Part shown: positions 33,788 through 41,417 of the stretch, in pieces
How the letters are laid out: every line of letters starts with the position of its first letter
Position numbering within the stretch: position 1 is the first letter of the stretch
Source: COE1 sp949066965
GTDB taxonomy: Bacteria > Bacillota > Clostridia > Lachnospirales > Lachnospiraceae
NCBI GenBank assembly: GCA_949066965.1
Contig: CARTDA010000010.1
Coordinates: forward strand, 37,551 to 101,550
Direction of reading: 5' to 3'
Length of the DNA: 64,000 nt
The notes under the pieces: generated by a model
Told to the model about the DNA's origin: nothing
Database searches by the model: none
The model's input: only the letters and a program-made list of their open reading frames with translations
Translations under genes and position numbers: made by a program

Positions 33788-35860
33788 ATGGCTGAGATTC
33801 ATGTGTTGGACGATGCTACGATAGACAAGATTGCGGCTGGCGAGGTGGTGGAGCGGCCGTCAAGTGTGGTCAAGGAACTGGTGGAGAACGCCATGGATGC
33901 GGGCGCGCACGCGATAACGGTTGAGATTAAGGATGGCGGCATTGAGTTCATACGCGTGACGGACGACGGCTCCGGCATTGCGCACGACCAGCTTAGGAAT
34001 GCCTTTATGCGCCATGCGACAAGCAAAATCAGTTCGGTTGCCGATTTGATGAGCCTGCACAGCATGGGGTTCCGCGGCGAGGCGCTATCAAGCATTGCAG
34101 CCGTGTCCAAAGTCGAGATTGTCACAAAGACAAAAGAAGACATGACAGGAACACGTTTCTGCCTTGAGGGCGCAAAGGAAACTTCATATGAGGAAGTAGG
34201 CGCCCCGGACGGAACGACTTTTATTGTGCGGAATTTATTTTTTAATACGCCCGTGCGGCGCAAGTTTTTAAAGACCGCCATGACAGAGGCGAGCTATGTC
34301 ACCGATTTATTGGAGCACATGGCATTGTCACGTCCTGAAATTTCGTTTAAGTATGTCGTAAATGGCCAGACGAAATTCTACACAAACGGTGATGGGAACC
34401 TGAAAGCAATTATTTACCGCATTTTCGGCAGGGACATCGCAAATGAGATGATGGAATTTCAGGTGGTTGATGAAAACATTGTACTGGAAGGATTTCTCGG
34501 AAAGCCGACGCTGAACCGCGCAAACAGGAATTTTGAAAACTATTTTCTCAATAACCGATATATCAAAAGCAAAATCATCTCAAAGGCGATAGAGGAAGGT
34601 TATCAGCCTTATCTGATGCAGCACAGATATCCATTCTGCGTAATACATATTACGGTTCCTACGGAAAGTGTGGATGTCAACGTCCATCCGACAAAGATGG
34701 AAGTACGTTTTTCCAACCAGAACAGCGTATACAGGCTGATTGCCGAGAACATCACGGATTTCCTGTCGCAGCAGGAAATGATACCGGACGCCACGCTTGG
34801 GGCAGACAAAAAAGTAAAAAATGCCAAGCCAGATAAAATAAAAGCACCAGAGCCATTTGAAAAGGAGCGCAAATCAAGCACTCAGAATATCCTTCATGAT
34901 GGTACTGGCTATGGCAGTACGGCAAAAGATTACCTGCCAAAGGATTTTTCAGCCGAAAGCCTTCCGGCGAGAAATACCAGCAGTCATGACCATAATGAAA
35001 AAGCGGACGGAAAAGGGAACCCGCAGGCTTCCGAAAAGGAACCGGACAGCTTTTTTGTGGACAAAAGGACAGAACAGCAGCCTGTATCTGTATCAGGGGC
35101 GTTAAATACCAATTATTTAACGGAATCATCTCAGACATCAGGAAGGATTTTAGGCACACCTCCGAAATCAAAAGAAGGCGACAGCAGAAATCTTGGAATA
35201 ATAAAGACCAAAGACCATATTATCGTAGAAAAGCCAGAACAGTTAAACTTCTTTGATGAAAAAATACTGACAAAAGAAGCAAGACAGGAATACCGAATTG
35301 TAGGTCAAGTGTTTGATACATATTGGATTATAGAATATCGTGACAAAATGCTGATGATTGACCAGCATGCTGCACACGAGAAGGTAAAGTATGAACAGAT
35401 ATTAAAGAAAGTGGAGGCGAATGAAGTTTACACGCAGGTTTTGATTCCCCCGGTTGTTGTCAGTGTCACCCCCAAAGAAACAGCTGTAATAAACGGTTAT
35501 CAGCAGTATTTCAAGGAACTTGGCTTTGAAATCGAAGATTTTGGGATGAATGCTTTTGCCATCAGGGGCATTCCAATTGACTTGTTCGGTCAGAATATAA
35601 GGGAACTCTTTGAAGAAATACTGACTCAGCTGGTCGAAAGCCCGGCGCGCGGCGTGCCGCAGATTATCCGGGAAAAAATTGCATCCATGGCATGTAAGGC
35701 GGCTGTAAAAGGAAATCATTCGCTGACGTATGAGGAGGCGGATAAATTGATTGAACAATTGCTGGAGCTGGATAATCCCTATAACTGCCCACATGGCAGA
35801 CCGACAATTATTTCCATGTCAAAGTATGAAATAGAGAAAAAGTTCAAACGTATTATATGA
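33788..35860 (+). CDS. mutL: DNA mismatch repair endonuclease MutL
   Basis: The protein of about 690 residues has an N-terminal GHKL ATPase (KIAAGEVVERPSSVVKELVENAMDAGA region, DDGSGI, GFRGEAL). A poorly conserved linker spans about 330-500, and a C-terminal endonuclease/dimerisation domain follows. The metal-dependent endonuclease motif DQHAAHEKVKYE (about residues 523-534, DQHAx2Ex4E) and the C-terminal CPHGRP are present. This is therefore the nicking type of MutL used where MutH is absent. The ATG at 33770 is open too, but AAAGGA fits the ATG at 33788. Confidence 0.96.
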   Translation: MAEIHVLDDATIDKIAAGEVVERPSSVVKELVENAMDAGAHAITVEIKDGGIEFIRVTDDGSGIAHDQLRNAFMRHATSKISSVADLMSLHSMGFRGEALSSIAAVSKVEIVTKTKEDMTGTRFCLEGAKETSYEEVGAPDGTTFIVRNLFFNTPVRRKFLKTAMTEASYVTDLLEHMALSRPEISFKYVVNGQTKFYTNGDGNLKAIIYRIFGRDIANEMMEFQVVDENIVLEGFLGKPTLNRANRNFENYFLNNRYIKSKIISKAIEEGYQPYLMQHRYPFCVIHITVPTESVDVNVHPTKMEVRFSNQNSVYRLIAENITDFLSQQEMIPDATLGADKKVKNAKPDKIKAPEPFEKERKSSTQNILHDGTGYGSTAKDYLPKDFSAESLPARNTSSHDHNEKADGKGNPQASEKEPDSFFVDKRTEQQPVSVSGALNTNYLTESSQTSGRILGTPPKSKEGDSRNLGIIKTKDHIIVEKPEQLNFFDEKILTKEARQEYRIVGQVFDTYWIIEYRDKMLMIDQHAAHEKVKYEQILKKVEANEVYTQVLIPPVVVSVTPKETAVINGYQQYFKELGFEIEDFGMNAFAIRGIPIDLFGQNIRELFEEILTQLVESPARGVPQIIREKIASMACKAAVKGNHSLTYEEADKLIEQLLELDNPYNCPHGRPTIISMSKYEIEKKFKRII

Positions 35861-35892
35861 TTCGCAGATTTTGGCAGGAATGGAGGATTATG

Positions 35893-36849
35893 ATGCAAAA
35901 CAAACTCATAATATTAACAGGCCCTACAGCAGCAGGAAAAACCAGGCTCTCCATAGCGCTTGCCAAAGCCATAAATGGAGAGATTATCTCCGCCGATTCC
36001 ATGCAGGTCTATAAACATATGGATATTGGTTCTGCAAAAATCCGGCAGGAAGAGATGCAGGGCGTGAAACATTATTTGGTGGATATCTTAGAGCCTACGG
36101 AGGAATTCAACATTGTCCTGTTTCAAAGACATGCAAAACGGGCGATTGCGGAAATTTACGAGAAGGGAAAAATTCCGATTATCGTAGGCGGTACCGGCTT
36201 TTATATTCAGTCTGTACTTTATGATATTGATTTTCGGCAAAGCAATGAGGACGCAGGACTGCGTGCGGAGCTTGAAAAGACAGCGCAGGAAAAAGGCGCT
36301 GGCTATCTTCATGATATATTGAAGGAATGCGACCCGCAGGCAGCTGGAGAAATTCATGCAAATAATGTAAAACGTGTAATACGTGCCATAGAATTTTTCC
36401 GCCAGACAGGTCAAAAAATTTCTGAACATAATGCAACAGAACACGCAAAGCAGTCCGCATACGATTCTTATTACTTTGTCCTTACGGATAAACGGGAGAA
36501 GCTGTATGAAAATATAGAAAAGCGTGTGGATATGATGATTCAGGAAGGACTGGTTGACGAAGTAAGGCATTTGGTGAATATGGGCTGTAAAAGAGACTCA
36601 ACTGCTATGCAGGGACTTGGGTATAAGGAAATAATATCATATCTAATGGGGGAAACAACGCTGGCGGAGGCAGTCGCCATCATCAAGAGGGATACGCGTC
36701 ATTTTGCTAAAAGGCAGCTCACATGGTTCCGGCGGGAACGCGATGTCATTTGGATTGAAAAGGACAAATTTGCATATGATGACGAAAAAATGTTAAACTA
36801 TATAAAGGCAGTGTTACGAAAGGGAAAGAATGATGGAGAACATATATAG
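35893..36849 (+). CDS. miaA: tRNA dimethylallyltransferase
   Basis: The enzyme transfers a dimethylallyl group to A37 of tRNAs, the substrate then modified by MiaB. The protein of about 318 residues has the P-loop GPTAAGKT near its N-terminus, ISADSMQVYKHMDIGSAK, IIVGGTGFYIQS and the C-terminal RRDTRHFAKRQLTWFRRE-like block. The frame is open from 35857, overlapping mutL, but GGAGG (35882-35886) supports ATG 35893 (or 35890). The gene overlaps the next by 20 bp. Confidence 0.96.
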   Translation: MQNKLIILTGPTAAGKTRLSIALAKAINGEIISADSMQVYKHMDIGSAKIRQEEMQGVKHYLVDILEPTEEFNIVLFQRHAKRAIAEIYEKGKIPIIVGGTGFYIQSVLYDIDFRQSNEDAGLRAELEKTAQEKGAGYLHDILKECDPQAAGEIHANNVKRVIRAIEFFRQTGQKISEHNATEHAKQSAYDSYYFVLTDKREKLYENIEKRVDMMIQEGLVDEVRHLVNMGCKRDSTAMQGLGYKEIISYLMGETTLAEAVAIIKRDTRHFAKRQLTWFRRERDVIWIEKDKFAYDDEKMLNYIKAVLRKGKNDGEHI

Positions 36850-38110
36850 GGAGCTTGGCATATCGGATAAGGTATACCGCTTTGGCAAAGAAATATTGAA
36901 CCATTTGAAACCGCGGTTTGATGAGATTGACCAGAATGCCGAGTATAACCAGTTAAAAGTGCTCAAGGCAATGCAGGATAACAAAGTAAGCGAGGCATGC
37001 CTGCTGGGGACGACAGGATATGGCTACAATGATTTAGGAAGGGAAACCCTGGAGGCAGTGTACGCGTCTCTTTTCCATGCGGAGGATGCCCTTGTCAGAC
37101 CACAGATAACATGCGGCACACATGCACTGGCATTGGCGCTTATGAGTAATCTGCGTCCGGGAGACGAGCTGCTTTCGCCAGTCGGGAAACCGTATGATAC
37201 ACTTGAGGAGGTAATCGGAATCCGGCCGTCAAGGGGCTCGCTTGCAGAGTATGGCATCTCGTACAGACAGGTGGATTTGCTGCCGGACGGCGGATTTGAT
37301 TACGAAAAAATTCGGAATGCGATAAATGGGAAGACAAGGCTTGTGACCATCCAGCGCTCCAAAGGGTATCAGACCAGACCGACGCTTTCTGTCAGCAGGA
37401 TCGGTGAACTGATAACATTCATCAGAAAAATTAAGCCGGATGTAATCTGCATGGTGGACAACTGTTACGGCGAGTTTGTGGAGCGGCAGGAGCCAACGGA
37501 TGTCGGGGCAGATATGGTAGTCGGTTCGCTGATTAAAAATCCCGGCGGCGGTCTTGCTCCGATTGGCGGATATATTGCCGGAAAGAAATCATGTGTGGAA
37601 AATGCGGCATACCGTCTCACATCACCTGGGCTCGGCAAGGAGGTAGGCGCCTCGCTTGGAATCCTGCGGGATTTCTACCATGGATTATTCCTTGCGCCCA
37701 CGGTTACCGCGGGCGCGCTAAAAGGGGCAGTGTTTGCGGCAAACATCTACGAAAAACTAGGATTTAAGGTAGTGCCTGACAGTACGGAATCGCGCCATGA
37801 CATTATCCAGGCTGTCGAGTTCGGAACGGCGGAGGGAGTCATTGCCTTCTGCAAGGGAATACAGGCAGCCGCGCCAGTTGACAGCTTTGTGACACCGGAG
37901 CCGTGGGACATGCCGGGATATGACAGTCCGGTTATCATGGCAGCAGGGGCATTTGTATCTGGCTCCTCAATCGAGCTGAGTGCGGATGGACCCATAAAGC
38001 CGCCGTATGCGGTATATTTTCAGGGAGGACTTACGTTTGAGCATGCGCGTTTCGGCATTATGAAGACACTTCAGAGCATGGTCGATGCAGGACTTGTCAA
38101 TCTGGAATAA
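36830..38110 (+). CDS. PLP-dependent methionine gamma-lyase/aluminium-resistance family protein
   Basis: The 426-residue protein is a fold-type I PLP enzyme of the family first named for aluminium resistance (YnbB-like). The PLP lysine is in SLIKNPGGGLAPIGGYIAGK (near residue 235). Other blocks are GTTGYGYNDLGRETLE, TCGTHALALALMSNLRPGDE and CMVDNCYGEFVE. Linked in many Firmicutes to miaA and hfq, its reaction is probably C-S lyase-like but is not firmly established. It starts inside miaA (ATGATGGAG), implying coupled translation. Confidence 0.88.
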   Translation: MMENIYRELGISDKVYRFGKEILNHLKPRFDEIDQNAEYNQLKVLKAMQDNKVSEACLLGTTGYGYNDLGRETLEAVYASLFHAEDALVRPQITCGTHALALALMSNLRPGDELLSPVGKPYDTLEEVIGIRPSRGSLAEYGISYRQVDLLPDGGFDYEKIRNAINGKTRLVTIQRSKGYQTRPTLSVSRIGELITFIRKIKPDVICMVDNCYGEFVERQEPTDVGADMVVGSLIKNPGGGLAPIGGYIAGKKSCVENAAYRLTSPGLGKEVGASLGILRDFYHGLFLAPTVTAGALKGAVFAANIYEKLGFKVVPDSTESRHDIIQAVEFGTAEGVIAFCKGIQAAAPVDSFVTPEPWDMPGYDSPVIMAAGAFVSGSSIELSADGPIKPPYAVYFQGGLTFEHARFGIMKTLQSMVDAGLVNLE

Positions 38111-38287
38111 TCCTATAAACTTTTTATAAGATTTTCCTAAAATTTCCAAGAAATTCTTCTGAAACAAGAAAGGTGTCGAAAAAAAACTAATCTTTTTTAT
38201 GTACAGATGCAAATTCGTGTGGTAATATAACTAAGAAAGCCAAATTTTGGTTTGCTATACGCTTATTTGAGAGCAAGGCGTACAAAA

Positions 38288-38977
38288 ATGAGTCTGTTAA
38301 AAGAATTATATGCAAAGGATGAGCTGCCTTATGACAAATTTATGAGGCTTGGACCGGATAGTCTTTCGGATGCCGAGCTTCTTGCTATTATGCTCCGAAC
38401 CGGAACAAGGGACAGGACACCCATAGAGCTTGGGCGTGACATCCTAAAGCTGGCAGGCGACGGAATGGGGCTTCTTGGACTGTATCATTTTAACAGGAAG
38501 GATTTGATGCAGATACCGGGAATCGGTGAAGTGAAAGCCGTCCAGCTGCTTTGCATTGCAGAGATTGCAAAAAGGACTTCCAACATGCAGGCAAGACCGG
38601 ATCTGGCGTTTGACAAGCCTGAGACAGTTGCCGCCTATTATATGGAAAAGATGCGTCACAGAGAGACAGAGCAGCTGATTCTGGTGCTTCTGGATGCACG
38701 AAGGCATATCCTGCAGGAGTCTGTCCTGTCAACAGGAACGTTCAATGCGACACTGATATCACCGAGGGATATCTGCACAAAGGCTATGCGCAACGAGGCA
38801 TCTTATATCGTAATCCTGCATAACCATCCGAGCGGGGATCCGACTCCCAGCAGACAGGATCTGCTGGTGACGCAGAAGATAAAGGAAGTATCCGATTTGG
38901 TTGAAATTCCATTACTGGACCATATCATCATTGGAGATAACAGATATACCAGTTTTATACAAAAAGGACTTTTATGA
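38288..38977 (+). CDS. radC: RadC-family JAMM-domain protein
   Basis: The 229-residue protein has N-terminal helix-hairpin-helix sequence (QIPGIGEVKAVQLLCIAEIAKR) and a C-terminal MPN/JAMM domain with the metal motif ILHNHPSGDPTPSRQD. The name comes from an early link to DNA repair that has since been questioned; the biochemical role is uncertain. It precedes mreB, an arrangement common in bacteria. The frame is open from 38252, but I chose the ATG at 38288, which follows AAGGCG. Its stop overlaps the first possible mreB frame. Confidence 0.93.
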   Translation: MSLLKELYAKDELPYDKFMRLGPDSLSDAELLAIMLRTGTRDRTPIELGRDILKLAGDGMGLLGLYHFNRKDLMQIPGIGEVKAVQLLCIAEIAKRTSNMQARPDLAFDKPETVAAYYMEKMRHRETEQLILVLLDARRHILQESVLSTGTFNATLISPRDICTKAMRNEASYIVILHNHPSGDPTPSRQDLLVTQKIKEVSDLVEIPLLDHIIIGDNRYTSFIQKGLL

Positions 38978-38997
38978 AGAACAAGAAAGGAGTTGTT

Positions 38998-40008
38998 ATG
39001 TTGGCTAACAACGCATTTGGTATTGATTTAGGTACCAGGACGATTAAGATTTACAATGCTCATGGAGACAATGTCATTGTTGAGAAAAATATGATTGCAA
39101 TCGAGGACAAGAAAAATTTATTTGCATATGGTGATTCCGCGTTTGAAATGTTTGAGAAATCACCGTCTAACATTGAAATTTCCTATCCGCTTTGCAACGG
39201 GGTCATTGCGGATATTAAAAATATGCAGCTGCTCCTCAAGAACTTTATCCTTGACTGTAACAAAGGTGCTGTCAAGCCTGCCGAATTTTATATGGCAGTT
39301 CCGTCAGATATCACTGCGGTGGAGAAAAGGGCATTTACCGATTTGGTTAAGGATGCGAATATCAAGGCAAAAAAGATTATGCGGGTCGAAAAAGCAGTTG
39401 CGGACGGCCTTGGGCTTGACATAGATGTCAAGAACGCACAGGGGATTCTTGTTGTCAACGTAGGATTCCATACCACGGAAATTTCCATTCTGTCGCTGGG
39501 CGGAATCGTGCTCAGCCGTCTGATTAAGGTGGGCGGGCAAAAGTTTGACGAATCCATCAAAAACGCGATTCGCAAGGAGTTCAGCCTGATTGTCGGCAGC
39601 AAGACCGCAGAGAATGTAAAGATTGATTTGCGCGAGCTTGAGGAGGAAAACAGGAAGGCTGTCGTATACGGCAGGGATATCGTGACTGGGCTTCCCATGG
39701 AAAAAGAAATTCCCACGGATTTGGTGAGCGAAAGCATGCTTGAAAACTTTAACGTGATTATTGACAACATCAGGGTGATTCTTGAAAGAACGCCGCCCGA
39801 ACTATCGGCGGACATATTCAGACGGGGAATATACCTGACAGGAGGCGCTTCTCAGGTCGTACACCTCGCGGAGCTGATTGCCAAGGGCACGGGACTGAAG
39901 GTCAATATCAGTGAGAATCCGGTATCGGGCGTTGCACTTGGCCTGGCAAAGATTATAAAAGATGATAACTACAAATCAGTTGCTTATTTAGAAGGAATGG
40001 GGCGCTAA
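38998..40008 (+). CDS. mreB: Rod-shape-determining actin homologue MreB
   Basis: MreB filaments lie under the membrane and guide lateral wall synthesis by the PBP2-RodA complex. In this 336-residue protein the phosphate-1 motif is FGIDLGTRTIKIY. The connect-1 region is VEKAVADGLGLDID, phosphate-2 is LVVNVGFHTTEIS, and the adenosine motif is YLTGGASQV. Phosphate-2 lacks the usual DIGGGTT glycines, which places it in a diverged MreB/Mbl group. AAAGGAG precedes ATG 38998, making this a better start than 38974. First gene of mreBCD. Confidence 0.92.
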   Translation: MLANNAFGIDLGTRTIKIYNAHGDNVIVEKNMIAIEDKKNLFAYGDSAFEMFEKSPSNIEISYPLCNGVIADIKNMQLLLKNFILDCNKGAVKPAEFYMAVPSDITAVEKRAFTDLVKDANIKAKKIMRVEKAVADGLGLDIDVKNAQGILVVNVGFHTTEISILSLGGIVLSRLIKVGGQKFDESIKNAIRKEFSLIVGSKTAENVKIDLRELEEENRKAVVYGRDIVTGLPMEKEIPTDLVSESMLENFNVIIDNIRVILERTPPELSADIFRRGIYLTGGASQVVHLAELIAKGTGLKVNISENPVSGVALGLAKIIKDDNYKSVAYLEGMGR

Positions 40009-40013
40009 TATTC

Positions 40014-40883
40014 ATGAGTCCGGTTGTAAAAAGAAAAAGAGACAAGTTCTCTATTCCGAGTAAATATCTGCTGTTAATTTTGACGTGTGTCTGTGTGGCA
40101 CTGATGGCAGTGACTTTTCTGACGGACTACTCAGCACTGCCCCTGAATAAACTGGTAGGATATGTGGTTGTTCCGTTTCAGAGCGGTGTCAGCCGCATCG
40201 GGACATGGATGTCAGTCAGAATGGATGAGCTTGGAGAGCTGCGGATTATTCTGGAAGAAAATCAGGAGCTGAAACAGCAGATAGCAGAGTTGACTGTACA
40301 AAACACACAGCTTCAGCAGGATAAATATGAGTTGAACAATCTGCGTGAACTGTATAAGCTTGACGAACAATACAGCGGCTACGAAAAGGTTGGCGCCAGG
40401 ATTATAGCCAGGGACAGTGGAAACTGGTTTCATGCATTTACCATCAATAAGGGAACCGATGACGGTCTGGCAGTTGACATGAACGTGATTGCCGGCGGAG
40501 GACTTGTCGGACGGATTGTTGCCATCGGCTCAAACTGGGCAAAGGTCAATGCCGTGATAAACGATGATTCCAATGTCAGCGGAATGGTGCTTGCCAGTTC
40601 GGACATTTTGATGGTCACAGGTTCGCTTCAGCTGATGGAGGAGGGCACCATCGGCTTTGAACAGCTGATTGATTCACAAAATACAGTCAAAGTCGGAGAC
40701 AAGGTGGTCACATCAAACATCAGTGATAAGTATCTTCCGAGTATCCTGATTGGATATATCAGTGAGATTAACCAGGATTCCAACAACATCACAAAGTCCG
40801 GGAAAATCACTCCGGCAGTTGATTTTGAACATCTTGAAGAGGTTCTTGTCATACTAAAAACAAAACAGCAGATAGAAGATTAG
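40014..40883 (+). CDS. mreC: Rod-shape-determining protein MreC
   Basis: MreC links the MreB filament to extracytoplasmic wall enzymes. The 289-residue protein has a short basic N-terminus, one transmembrane helix (about 16-38) and a coiled coil (about 78-115, LEENQELKQQIAELTVQN). Its two beta-barrel domains outside the membrane carry VGARIIARDSGNWFHAFTIN and the closing LEEVLVILK. Length and layout are standard. It starts 5 nt after the mreB stop. Confidence 0.95.
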   Translation: MSPVVKRKRDKFSIPSKYLLLILTCVCVALMAVTFLTDYSALPLNKLVGYVVVPFQSGVSRIGTWMSVRMDELGELRIILEENQELKQQIAELTVQNTQLQQDKYELNNLRELYKLDEQYSGYEKVGARIIARDSGNWFHAFTINKGTDDGLAVDMNVIAGGGLVGRIVAIGSNWAKVNAVINDDSNVSGMVLASSDILMVTGSLQLMEEGTIGFEQLIDSQNTVKVGDKVVTSNISDKYLPSILIGYISEINQDSNNITKSGKITPAVDFEHLEEVLVILKTKQQIED

Positions 40884-40895
40884 TTAAGGATTAGC

Positions 40896-41417
40896 ATGTA
40901 CATGAAAAGAAATATCATATTATTTTTTGTAATATTGTGTGGTTTTGTCCTTCAGACTACGCTGTTTCAGGCACTGAACTTTGGAGGTATCTCTCCGAAT
41001 ATATTAATAATCATAACTGTGTCCTATGGATTTATGTACGGTAAGAAATATGGTATGATTGTGGGGTTTTTATGCGGATTCCTGATGGATATTTTTTATG
41101 GAAATGTTCTAGGTTTTTATGCGCTGATTTACTTGTACATAGGCGCTGCAAACGGAGTGTTTCACAGTATTTTTTTCCAGGAGGATATCAAGCTGCCCTT
41201 GTTACTGATTTTCGGCAGTGATTTTGTATATTGCTTTACATGCTATGTACTGCTGTATCTATTGAGAAGACGATTTGATTTTTTGTTTTACCTGAAACAT
41301 ATCATATTCCCTGAGATTGTTTACACAATTTTTGTTACGGTGTTTATTTATCCATGTATTTTGGTATTGAACAGAACAATGGACGATGTCGAAAGAGGTG
41401 ACCACAAAGTTGTTTAG
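40896..41417 (+). CDS. mreD: Rod-shape-determining protein MreD
   Basis: The 173-residue integral membrane protein has five or six hydrophobic segments (FFVILCGFVLQTTLFQ, PNILIIITVSYGFMYG, GFLCGFLMDIFYGNVLGFYAL and others). The GFLxGFLxDIF block is typical of MreD. It is needed for assembly of the elongation machinery with MreC. AAGGA lies before the ATG; a second ATG at 40902 is also possible. The end overlaps the PBP2 start by 8 bp. Confidence 0.92.
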   Translation: MYMKRNIILFFVILCGFVLQTTLFQALNFGGISPNILIIITVSYGFMYGKKYGMIVGFLCGFLMDIFYGNVLGFYALIYLYIGAANGVFHSIFFQEDIKLPLLLIFGSDFVYCFTCYVLLYLLRRRFDFLFYLKHIIFPEIVYTIFVTVFIYPCILVLNRTMDDVERGDHKVV